The position numbers and the translations under genes are program-made. From Glandiceps talaboti (taxonomy: Eukaryota > Hemichordata > Enteropneusta > Spengelidae), in assembly GCF_964340395.1 (NCBI RefSeq), contig NC_135556.1, positions 20,822,723-20,886,722 on the forward strand: a stretch of DNA of 64,000 nucleotides, given 5' to 3'. Of the stretch, positions 54,631 through 64,000 are shown one piece after another. The number at the start of each line of letters is the position of its first letter. Positions within the stretch are counted from its first letter, which is position 1. Under the pieces are notes generated by a model. That model saw nothing but the letters and a program-made list of their open reading frames with translations. It did not search any database and was not told the DNA's origin.

Positions 54631-57600
54631 GTAATTATCAAACAAGTACATGCACACGTATACACTTTTCCCTGGTTTGTGTTGTAAAATGAATTTTAGC
54701 ATTTTGGTAACTCAAAGCAACGTCAAGAATAGTTGACTCGTTTGACATCAGGTTATCATTGGAACAACATCTGGAGTGAGATCATCGGGAGGAGAGGGTG
54801 TTGTTTGAAAAAATTAAGACATGGATGTTTCGCGCGGGTTCCAAACATCTACCTGTTTCTAAGAATGTTTGTTGACGAAAAGAGGGTCAATGACATGGTA
54901 TGCAAAGACATCGGAGGAAGATTTTTCAATCTTTGGGTGCGCTATAGAGTGAAGTCGCAAGGTCATTACCCTGGAATACGACCCCGACGGTTAGCTCATA
55001 ACAAAGCATTGTTCAATTTAAAGTACCTTTGACCCAGGCACCCTCATTGATAAGAAAACACTAATGCGGGACCTTGGAGTAAAACCCTACTCTGTAAGTT
55101 CGGGAACGTTACCAATGTTTCTCTACACCGTGTTTTACTTTTTGAGATAAAATGTATCTGTTTAGAAGTTTCGAGAACAATTTATCCAATTTGGGCGAAA
55201 CATCCTCGTTCGCCCATTTATGAAATTATCGCCCCACCCCCTCCGACCGAAAGTATCTGAATTGGAGAGAAAAGAGCCTTAAAGTTGTCGTTTGCATATT
55301 ATTAACTTCATACTGGTATATACTGATAGTTCTTAAGCTAAAGGCAAATCTTTTACCTTTGACCTTACCAGCGCCTATCATCGGTTACTTAGTCTCAAGG
55401 TATGGAGCTAGGCCAGTAGCCACCGTAGGAGCTGCTATTTCTGTCATTGGCATGGTAACAACGGCTTTCGCTGAAAGTCTTCTACATGTGATAATCACAT
55501 ACGGCCTGTTCAACGGTAAGTTAAACATAAGCGATACTAGCGACGAAAAGAAACGATGTTATAATAGTCGTAAAGCCACAATTTCCCTTCAGGCCCAACA
55601 AAAATATGTAGTTCCGATTATGCTCAATTTTAGAATAGGTGGGGTAGGTAGATTTTTTTTAATTTTTTTTTTATATAGTATATTTTTCATGTGTGATTAT
55701 CTAGTTATGTTTTCCATTGTTTTCCATGCAGTCTTTGTGTTATTGGTTTCTTCTCATCAGATGTACAGCCATTATAGATTGGAGGAACAGTCTTATACTG
55801 TCATTTTAAAGTTGATGTCAGTTTCTGCATCCACTATTTCTTGCGAGATTTCACAATATTTGCGATTTTATATTTTTGTTCTCGAAAACGTAAACAAAAG
55901 TTTAGGGTCGGCAGTGAAAAATTAAGTGGGGTCGGGTAACCTGAACCAAACAATTTTTTCTTGGCCTTATAGAAGCAACAGTGCATGTATTCAAGTGTAA
56001 TTCGAATCGGCAAACATTCTATCAACTTTAATTTGTTATTTAATAACAAGATACCCAGAAAGTTAACACATTATCCTGGAAAGTTCACCAACACTTCCCA
56101 TTACAATGTGGCAATTTTCTTTAATATGGTATAATTTATTGTAAAATGACAGAAAATTACAGAAGGTTTGATGGACCCATTCAATATTGTGTGAACTCAG
56201 GGATCTTTCTAAAACATTAAATAATATGACAATCAAGTGACAGTATAGTTGGACTCTTGAATCGACGTCAGGAGTTTGGGCCAAAAAAAAATAATTATTT
56301 GGTTTCGGTTACCCGACTCCACTTAGCTATTCACTTCCGACCCTAAACTTTTTTTACGTATTGGAGAAAAAAATAATAAAATCACAAAAATTGTGAAGTC
56401 TCACTTGAAATAGTGAAAAGACAAAATAAAACTGTCCTTCCAATCATCTGTAATGAATGGATGTACATCTGATATGAAGAAATAAACAACACAGTGACCA
56501 TTTGGAAAACAATGGAAAGCCTGAACTAGACACTCACACAGATAAAAAATATAATGAAATAAAAACAATCTACCTACCCCACCTATTCTAAAATTGAGCG
56601 TAATCGGAACCACACAATTTTTTTATTAGGCCTAATCAAAGGGAAAATAAACTTACTGTCACAACAAAACCAGTTTCTCACTTTCTCTTCAGTTTCAGAC
56701 ACTGACAAACAACAAACCTACAATATGGTAGCATAGAACAGAGCATGGCCTTTAACAAACGTATGAGTTAATGGTGCAAACCATTATCACTGTTGTCGAA
56801 AAATCATTTGAACATATCATGACCTTGAAGTTAAAGTTGACCTCGTTCTGAACCTTTGCACATCTCCCCTTAAGTCAGTTGCGAACAGGTATAATATCTA
56901 GTCTACATATGATAATTGCAGTCTATTTCATATTCTTGAATATTTAGTATATTGAGTGTTTTCTTTTATCTCTCCGCTGTTAGGTGTTGGAACGTTGATA
57001 TTTTTTATACCCGGCAATGCAATTGTTGCTACCTACTTCGACAAACGCTATGCTCTGGCGTATGGCATAGCAGGACTTGGGGCTGGAATAGGAGGCATGG
57101 TGTTCCCTTTGATGATGGAAGCCTTCATCCGATATTTTGGTTGGCATGGAACTTTTTTCATCCTATCAGGCTGTTCCGCCAACATATTTGTTTGTGCTGC
57201 TTTAATGAAACCTGTGGCTAATAAGACAATATCTAAACATAACTATATTCATAGAGAACAGTCGGATACAGATGTTAACGCAGAAATTGAAGATTATCGC
57301 AATCTAGAAAGTGCAAAAACCCAGGAATACAATGGGAGAGCTGACCTTCCCAATACGTCCACTGGTAAAGACAATATGAAAAGTGTAAATGATAGTGGTA
57401 CAGACTATCGTGACGAGGGTATTAACCAGGAGAACAGGGCACAGTGCTCTTTACTCATTCGTATGTGGGGACGTCATTTGATGCATACATACCCCCAACT
57501 TATCAGTCTCGTATTCTGCAAATTTGCAATTAGCGGACAGACGATGATAACTAGTTTATGGATAGTCATCCACGCAGTGACCATTGGAATCCCTGGCTTT

Positions 57601-58475
57601 GAAGCTGCCATGCTAATGACTTATCTGGGACTTAGCATCATCGTTGCCAGATTATTTTATGGGTGGGTTGGTGATCTTAAATTCATATCTCCTTTATCTC
57701 TGTTGGCCTTGACGTTGCTGTTGAATACTATTTTTGTGGTCGCATGTTCATTTCCTACTAGTTACGTCGTTATTGTAGTTTGCTGTGTTGGTACTGGTCT
57801 TTGCCAAGGAGTGGTGACACCGTTGATTGCCGTCTACACAAAAAACATTGTTGGAGCGGACAAGTTTGCCAATGCTTATGGTTTGCTTATTTCTGCAATG
57901 GCACTTGGCACAGTGATGTTACCAGTCGCAGGTAATTAGTAAATAATGTTTAGGACAAGGTCACATTTAAAATAGTCATGCTCATTTTTTGTATAATTTT
58001 CTTGTACATTTCTTCTATCAGATGATTAACTCTTGTTCCAAGTTTCTTCATACGCCACAACACTCATAACGCCTCATTACATCAAATAACATCATAACAC
58101 ATGAAAATACATAAAATCATATCGTATCATTACATCACACACTCGCACAGGCAGGCAGGCAGGCAGGTAGGCAGGCAGGCAGGCAGGCAGGCTCGCCTTC
58201 TCGCGCCCTCCCTCCCTCCCCCCTCACTCACTCACTCACTCACTCACTCACTACTACATGTTCCATGAAGTAGAGCATTGTTAGATAATCATGTCTTAAC
58301 ACGTCATACATGTAACTATGTTTTGAATTGTCTTTCATATCCAGGACAGGTATACGAAGACACTGGAGACTCAAGAACGCCATTTTACGTTGCTGGTACC
58401 TGTTCTTTAGTTGCTGCAATTGTGTCTTCAGTGACATCTTATGTATTGCAAAAACAAGCAAAGAGGAGAATTTAA
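54426..58475 (+). CDS. MCT-C2: monocarboxylate-transporter-like (SLC16-like) protein, 475 aa
   Basis: Join 54426-54630, 55372-55515, 56984-57931, 58345-58475 (1428 nt, phase-1 introns). N-terminus MGEQRKHRNMDYYWKW, helix 1 LVVIGSFLLQFYMYGLATSN, RYGARPVATVGAA at the helix 2-3 loop, YFDKRYALAYGIAGLGAGIG at helix 4-5, FYGWVGDLKFISPLSLL at helix 8-9 and TGDSRTPFYVAG before helix 12. The central loop is about 90 residues, longer than in MCT-A/B. It is clearly the same subfamily (DYYW(R/K)W start, identical intron positions) but a separate paralogue, so substrate or regulation may differ. Confidence 0.88.
54733..55032 (+). other. Unexplained coding-like ORF inside intron 1 of C2 (also in C1)
   Basis: About 99 open codons with non-random composition: HGCFARVPNIYLFLRMFVDE, then GGRFFNLWVRYRVKSQGHYP and GIRPRRLAHNKALFNLKYL. 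Beyond a stop, another frame reads DPGTLIDKKTLMRDLGVKPY before a GTAAGT. C1 keeps the frame open (about 45079-45307) with many amino-acid changes. I recognise no family. It may be a fragment of an inserted gene or transposon now decaying. Confidence 0.3.
55372..55515 (+). CDS. MCT-C2 exon 2
   Basis: CTTACCAG acceptor, 144 nt, residues 69-116. Mostly deleted in C1. Confidence 0.88.
55591..56633. mobile_element. Foldback / long-TIR element in C2 intron 2
   Basis: Arms of roughly 350 bp that are inverted copies: GTTCCGATTATGCTCAATTT, GAATAGGTGGGGTAGGTAGA, CCATTGTTTTCCATG, CATCAGATGTACA, TTTAGGGTCGGCAGTGAA and GGGGTCGGGTAACC all recur as complements. The centre is about 300 bp and unique. Both ends carry AGGCC(C/T). 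No coding frame; boundaries approximate, no target duplication found. Confidence 0.75.
56984..57931 (+). CDS. MCT-C2 exon 3
   Basis: 948 nt, residues 117-432, helices 4-11. The duplication breakpoint that truncated C1 falls about 25 nt into this exon. Confidence 0.92.
58149..58251. repeat. (GGCA)n and (CTCA)n tracts
   Basis: GGCA units (58149-58192), a CT-rich stretch, then CTCA units (58223-58251), in intron 3 of C2. Confidence 0.9.
58345..58475 (+). CDS. MCT-C2 exon 4
   Basis: GQVYEDTGDSRTPFYVAGTC, helix 12, tail QKQAKRRI and TAA. Confidence 0.9.
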
Positions 58476-58832
58476 GCCTGGGCTATAACGGTGATATATT
58501 TTGCTTTAAAAGAGAAGTATTCCTCAAGTTTAAAGTCATATTCATGTAGTTCTTCATCACCTTCACTATCGTAGCCCACCTTCACAAGTCCTGAGTACAA
58601 GGTTGTGTGAACACTATCTTTTCAAGTATTTCAGAAAAACTACCAGGTGTGAACTAATGGCTTTTGTAAGGATTTTTGTTCCCATATTCTATGTTATCAC
58701 CAAGGTATATATCAAGTACGAAATTTGAAGTACACGTTGTTAAGATTTAGGACACCTGCGTTTTGTCAATGTGTGTATTTGGATAATGCTCAACAACCAA
58801 ATATCTTCAATTGTATAAAGTGAATCACTGAA

Positions 58833-58838
58833 AATAAA
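58833..58838 (+). promoter_or_regulatory. Polyadenylation signal AATAAA (MCT-C2)
   Basis: AAAATAAAAG about 360 nt after the stop. Confidence 0.5.
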
Positions 58839-58861
58839 AGCTACTTCATCAAGCAATATCT

Positions 58862-59018
58862 TAGTCTTGCTGCTAGACGTTCGGGTTTTCTTTCTATACT
58901 ATAAGCGAACAAAGTTCGCAGTGAGGGCTTGCCCAAAATGTTCCATCCTAGATAGCGATGTTCGGTCATGTGTCGTATATCGTATCGGAAGAACATCCGA
59001 AGTCTAGCAGATAGACTA
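58862..59018. mobile_element. MITE with 9-bp target-site duplication (copy 2, inverted)
   Basis: Reverse-orientation match to 5934-6089 (GCTAGACGTTCGGG, TATAAGCGAACAAAGTTCGC and GGAAGAACATCCGAAGTC recur as complements). Flanks GCAATATCT (58853-58861) and GCAATGTCT (59019-59027) are a 9-bp duplication with one mismatch. Confidence 0.85.
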
Positions 59019-61361
59019 GCAATGTCTAGGCACTGGCACTTTCTTATTGACGTATGTTACTGAATGTGATGAAATTTAAGATTGCTTTCCTCACATATTG
59101 CCGAATTGCCAAAAATCATTACCTATACAAATGACTGAGTACAGTTAACCGTGAAATCTACAAGTTTTGTATGACACTTGAGTATTGTCACCGTAAATAT
59201 ATACAAAATTATTTGAACTGTGACGTGTGCTATCTTAAGATATTGCCTAATTACCAAAATTATTACTTAAGCAAATGACTCATTTCAAATAAATTTATAC
59301 CATCACATTAAATGGACACACGTGCCTCGTTATTATCAATGTTTGTACAAAATTATATGAAAGTTGAAGAATACATTTTGCAGATATTACCTAATTTTTA
59401 GAAAATCGTCAATTATGCGAATGACCCATTAAAATTAAAAATGGTATCCTCAAGGCAGCTGCTTAAACGTTTAATTGCGAATTCAAATAGCCAATTTAGT
59501 TAACAGAATAGTCGATATCAAAATATTGATTGTAATGCAGGTTCTGTTATGATATCATTGTCAATCAATTATTGACAGTGACGACACTGACTTTGTCTAG
59601 TCGCTGGCTTCAACGTATTATTAATAATTTACATCAACTTCTGTCAAACAGCTGAAGCTGTGAGAGAGCTACTGGTACCACTATATTTGAATTGTGTGGT
59701 TATTTCTGTATTTGAATCTGAGAAGACAATTTTCCTGTTTTCGATATCATATTGATGTAGAATCTTTTAGCTATTACCTGAAAATTATATAGTTAGCCGG
59801 CCATGCATGCGGCCATGGATAGGTTTTAGCCGCTGCCTTGTAATTGCGATGGTCGGGGAAGGGTTTCCTACCTTAGTATGAATTTTGAGACCTAAAAGGG
59901 CGTCTTCTGACACCATCATTAAGCAATTTTCAATCCTCAATATTCTAAGTTGATGTCATGGGGTAAGAAACGACCACTTTCTAATAAAGTTGCATGTATG
60001 TGTACTCGTATGTTTACTCGTTTATTTAGTATACATATCTATATTGAGCAGGTGGAAAATATGTAATACATCGCTTAAATTAAAGTTGACTCGAGTTGAA
60101 AGTGAACACTCGGATATAACCTCTAGCAATGTGATAGCTAAGCTTCAAATGTATAGACTACTGACCAAGCCTTGGAAACGGAAGGGTTGCTTGTCATTCT
60201 GGTTCATAGTACAAGTAACGTCATTATGTAGCCCCCCCCCCCTCCCCCCATAAAACACGGAAACTTTGGGAACTTTTAATACGGAAGGTGAAACCGTGAC
60301 AGGTTCGTGTTTCTCAGTATGACGCCCCCTGGAGTTGGGAATTTTCCACAAGTTGTTACCTGACTTTGTATACAACTTGTGCAGCGATGTTACGACGAGG
60401 TATGTATTGTTATGTTGTGTATACGTGTGGTATCTGTGTCCCAATATGTTCTGATTAGTTTGTGTTTCTTTCACCCACTACCACAAACCACGTCCACTTA
60501 TATTGGTGAACATACGAAACGTTGACTTAGACTGTTTTTTGAAGGCATGCATTTACAAAGTGGGTTTATCGACTCGAGTTTCAAGTAAGACCGACCATTG
60601 TGACTTTCATGTGAACTCGGGACACAATTCAATAACATCACGACAATAGTCTAAAAATAACGAATCATCAAAGTTCGAGTTCGTCAGGGAGTGACCAAAA
60701 CTGTCACAATGGAGACTAGATTGTAAACTCTGTACACGTATTACTCTTTGGTGACCTTGAACTGCTAGATTTTAATGGATTTTCAGCTTGTGGGTGGACT
60801 TCTTATTTGCCCACTGCAGTATACATGTGTGTACGAAGTCCAAAGTATTGGTAGTGTCTTGTAAGTAATTTTAATTTGTGCACCCTCCAAATATTCAACA
60901 AGTAAAATATAAATTTAAACTAGTACATACAGGCCTCGTTTTAGTAATTTGTATTCAGTTCGATGCTTTCACCAACAATACAGAGTTCGAACACATACAA
61001 GAAAATGTAACTCTTTTCCGTGTCAATGGGCAGAACAGTATATTTGGAGTGTGGCGCTTTAGACGATCATTTGATTTATTGAAATGCAGTGTACTGACCT
61101 TTGGTCACTCGTTGGTAAGCAAAGTTTGAATGTAATAAAAATGCCCCCCCCCCCTAATGCCTTTGCGAGAACACTTTCAAGTAATGAGTACTTTTCTTTT
61201 CCAAACATATTGAATTGCCCAAAGGGAAGAAATCTTCAGATGTTTCTATTGGAACTACTTTTCGTGTCAAAGCGCAGTTGCTGTTGTATCAGGACGACGG
61301 TAATATTCTGTGTATTGCTGACAAACTATAATAATAGAAAGTCCTCGTACAAAGCATCACA

Positions 61362-61560
61362 ATGGTGATGTCTCATCGCCGCCAAAACAACATCTGGAAA
61401 TATTTTATCGTACTAAGCAGTTTTGTGGTACAGTTTTACGACTATGGATTGTTTGCGAGTAATGGAGTATTCATGACAGAGTTCCTAAGGTATTTCGAAG
61501 AGGGCGCTTTTGAATCTTCCTGGGTATTCACGCTTTCCGTACTAGTCACAGTCGTTGCAG
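61362..61560 (+). CDS. MCT-D exon 1
   Basis: Starts ATGGTGATGTCTCAT; the second ATG at 61368 is an alternative start. Ends TTGCAG|GTAATT. Confidence 0.82.
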
Positions 61561-64000
61561 GTAATTATAAACTTTCTACTGCGTCTGATGATTGAAATAA
61601 GTTTACCGTAGAATAAGCCTAGGGGACCAATTTCCCTGAAAATGAAAGTGGTTCAAATCTCTTCACATCGTTACCATATGAAAGCTTGTAATTTAGTAAA
61701 TACTAAAAAAAGAAACTTGAAAGTTTGGGGTTCACCATCTTGTTTTGGGAAGATCTAGTCAGAATATGTTTCATATTCCCATACAGTTAACAGTTTTCAG
61801 TGGCAACATTGGATTGAAATGGCTTATTTTTGACAACATTTTGACCTCTATTTAAGAGAATTTGTAAAGTGACCCCTTTATTTTTCTCTTAAGTTTAACT
61901 GAGAATGTTTCTTGAGTTTCTTGACAAAGTAACTGCAAAAGTGAAGATTATTATTTTCGAGCGTATTTCGTGTTAATTGTTTAGTCCAATATTGTTTCAT
62001 TTGATCAGATGTGTGGGTGTCTTGATAAACATTGGACCAAAACATTGATGACGAGAACATAGCCTAAGAATTTGACAAAGGAAATAATGTTTATGAGGAT
62101 TGAACGTCTCTTAGCGAATAATTTTATATCGCATTTGCATCAAGATTTAAATTACAGTGGCTATTGCAAGTGAAAATGTTACATTTAAGATGATTGTTTG
62201 TATTTTTATTTTTATTTAAATTTACTACAAGTCACCATGTATCTTTACACTATAGGTCCTGTAACAGGATACATGGTGTGCAAGTATGGTGAACGGAAAA
62301 CGGCCCTTTTTGGAGCAGCTGTACACATGGTCGCCATAGCAACAAGTGCATTCGCTCAGAATTTACTACATCTGTCAATCACATTTGGAATTGTATTAGG
62401 TAAGGTGGCTTAATTTGTGTCACGGTTGTCACCACTGTCAAATATCACCACTGCCACCATTTCAGCATAATATCATAATATACCAGTCCTGTTGCTGCTG
62501 ACAACCATAATCACATATAGTGGGTCTCGCAGAATTGAAGGGGGAATGGTTTGATGGGATATTGAGGATAATCTGGTGGAGTTGGGATGTTGACTTCTGT
62601 CCCGAAAATGTCGGAAGTCTTTTGGATTTATGGCCTTCAGCTCTGCAAATTTGATCCCAACACAGGTATTGTGGTGCATTTACACAAATTCACTGCGGTG
62701 GTAGTGGTGGTCATAAACTAATGCCTCCCAACGTGGTGGCATTGGTTGAGGATTTACAGTAAGTTGATTCTGTCCCCTTTCAAGTCAATTGGCATTTTAA
62801 CTCATGTTTCGATATTTGAAAAGGAGGAGGGTCAGGTTTTAACGAAAAGAACTGAAGGGATGGCTAATTCTTAGGAAATGAAATCGGCACGGTCACATTT
62901 ACGCAACAGACTAGGATTGGCCTCCTCACCCACCCCCTCCCCTCTGTAACGACTGATAGCTCTCTGAATGTATTTATAAAGACGATTAATCTAACACAGC
63001 TATCTGAGTGGAGTGACAGAATCTACAAAACACACGATCACATTAAAAAATACCCAGATATTTTCGTTTTCAAATAACAATTGTCACACTGAATAAACAG
63101 GACTGTTCGTAAGGTTGGAACTTCAATATTCATGTAGTTCTGTAATGTTCGATCATACACAACCAAGTTACTTTTGTAATCATTGTCAGCTTGTCATGAT
63201 GAAGACAACAGTCAAGTTGCCGAAACGTAAATATGAACAAAAGTAACGTAGTTGTGTCTCAGAGAACATTACTAAAGATATATAATTGTCATACTATTTT
63301 GTCATGATCTGATATGTTGCTAACTACAGGCACAAGTTGCATAATTACAGGCTAGGCACAAGTTGAATCCAGATATGCAAATAAAGTGTAAAAAGAATTT
63401 ATATTGTGGTGAATGTCATTTGCGAAAAAGCTTAATTAATTGACTTCCATTTAAAAGACACACAAAATAAATAAATAAATAAATAAATAAATAAACACGG
63501 CGAGTTTGCAAAAAAAGATTCCTGCAACAATTTGATTCATTTAACACTACGATATTCATTCTTTTTCAGGTGTAGGCCAAGTTATGTTGTACATTCCTAG
63601 CCTTTCCATATTAGCTAAGTACTTCAAAAGTCGATATGCATTCGTCAATGGGTTCGCTGGACTCGGAGCTAGTGTAGGGGAAATGGTGTTCCCGCCACTC
63701 ATGGCGATGTCAATACAATTTTACGGCTGGCGAGGAACGTTTCTCCTTCTCATTGGTATTTCCGCGAACATGTGCGTTTGTGCGGTTATAATGAAACCAA
63801 CAGCAAAAGCAACACTTGGATCGTCATCATCATTGGACCAACTGAACAAAACAGGGTCTGATAATTTTGAAGATCAAAGTACCACCTCAACTGAAGAACA
63901 TCATGGTGTGAGAGAAACCAATAAGCTTACTATTGAGGAGAACGGAATCGTGACAAAAGTTACCAACTTGTTTGGTGTGCATTTGCTTATGAAGTATCCA
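61362..64000 (+). CDS. MCT-D: monocarboxylate-transporter-like (SLC16-like) protein, partial
   Basis: Exons 61362-61560, 62256-62399 and 63570 to the window end (open). Same phase-1 exon plan as MCT-A to C; exon 1 has 66 codons plus 1 nt, exon 2 has 144 nt. Helix 1 is NNIWKYFIVLSSFVVQFYDY, so both Trp positions of the DYYWRW motif have drifted (IWKY). It has VCKYGERKTALFGAAVH, KYFKSRYAFVNGFAGLGAS and WRGTFLLLIGISANMCVCAV, then a Ser/Thr/Glu-rich central loop. This is the most diverged paralogue of the cluster. The C-terminal half lies outside the window. Confidence 0.85.
62256..62399 (+). CDS. MCT-D exon 2
   Basis: 144 nt, GPVTGYMVCKYGERKTALFG to HLSITFGIVLG, donor TTAG|GTAAGG. Confidence 0.88.
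63142..63272. repeat. Palindromic element with GATGAAGAC...CCGAAACG core
   Basis: Arms GTAATGTTC...ACAACCAAGTTACTTTTGT and ACAAAAGTAACGTAGTTGTG...GAACATTAC pair around a core containing CATGATGAAGACAACAGTC and GTTGCCGAAACG. Such GATGAAG/CCGAAACG stem-loops occur near the ends of many invertebrate retroelements. Class uncertain. Confidence 0.45.
63460..63496. repeat. (AAAT)n microsatellite
   Basis: Eight to nine AAAT units in MCT-D intron 2. Confidence 0.9.
63570..64000 (+). CDS. MCT-D exon 3, cut by window end
   Basis: Opens after CTTTTTCAG and stays open to the last base, ending in ...GVHLLMKYP, the start of helix 7 by alignment to MCT-A (GLHFLCKYPTL). Confidence 0.9.

Larger units (their letters stand above)
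46546..57010 (+). repeat. Tandem segmental duplication, block B
   Basis: Second copy of 35692-46510. Contains MCT-B and the 5' part of C2; C2 continues beyond it as the original full-length gene. Differences from block A include a replaced segment at 47405-47530 and absence of the TIR element. Confidence 0.9.
58476..61361. other. C2 3' UTR and intergenic DNA to gene D
   Basis: Contains AATAAA at 58833, the second MITE copy (58862-59018) and a poly-C tract near 60231. I recognise no gene. GCGATGGTCGGGGAAGGG near 59850 and the AATAAAGTTGCATG end at about 59983 may be an old interspersed repeat, but I could not classify it. Confidence 0.5.

Noticed and set aside
63190-63235. Hammerhead ribozyme
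   Set aside because: The core reads ATGATGA rather than CTGATGA, and the sequence between it and CCGAAACG does not form a clean stem II. Kept only as a hairpin of unknown class.

Overview
This is metazoan genomic DNA: genes are split by spliceosomal introns, coding density is low, and there is abundant simple-sequence DNA, small terminal-inverted-repeat (TIR) elements and a decayed LINE fragment. The domain mix (long LDL-receptor class A arrays with thrombospondin-1 and trypsin domains, and tandem SLC16-like transporters), the AT-rich base composition and the many poly-C and tetranucleotide runs suggest a marine invertebrate, perhaps a hemichordate or cephalochordate. The sequence alone does not settle the species.

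Region 1 (about 3.2-34.5 kb, + strand) reads as one very large gene for a secreted mosaic serine protease. I can follow it exon by exon with matching intron phases: a signal-peptide exon (3173), a long lysine-rich exon (14107-14857) with two upstream partial copies that may be cassette exons, a 21-bp micro-exon, 27 LDLa modules, a Cys-rich GCC2/GCC3-like module with a Thr-rich stalk, one TSP1 domain and a four-exon trypsin domain with intact His/Asp/Ser and stop at 34514. The shortest model is 5349 nt (1782 aa). Its centre (17.7-22.7 kb) is a tandem array of 13 nearly identical LDLa exons on a ~400-bp period, in which introns are as conserved as exons. The array is flanked on both sides by 209-bp-period LDLa triplets.

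Region 2 (about 35.7-64 kb, + strand) is a cluster of monocarboxylate-transporter-like (SLC16-like, MFS) genes, each with four coding exons and only phase-1 introns. A ~10.5-kb segment has been duplicated in tandem. This gave two almost identical genes, MCT-A (37766-42103) and MCT-B (48359-51779), and two versions of a second paralogue: C1 (about 44.7-46.5 kb, truncated and broken) and C2 (54426-58475, whole). A fourth gene, D, starts at 61362 and runs off the window. The duplicated blocks act as internal controls that expose later insertions. One is a 976-bp TIR element present only in block A, with the empty site visible in block B.

Between the genes lie microsatellites, a two-copy MITE family with 9-bp target-site duplications, foldback elements and diverged tandem duplications. 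I saw no tRNA, rRNA, CRISPR array or recognisable retroviral element.
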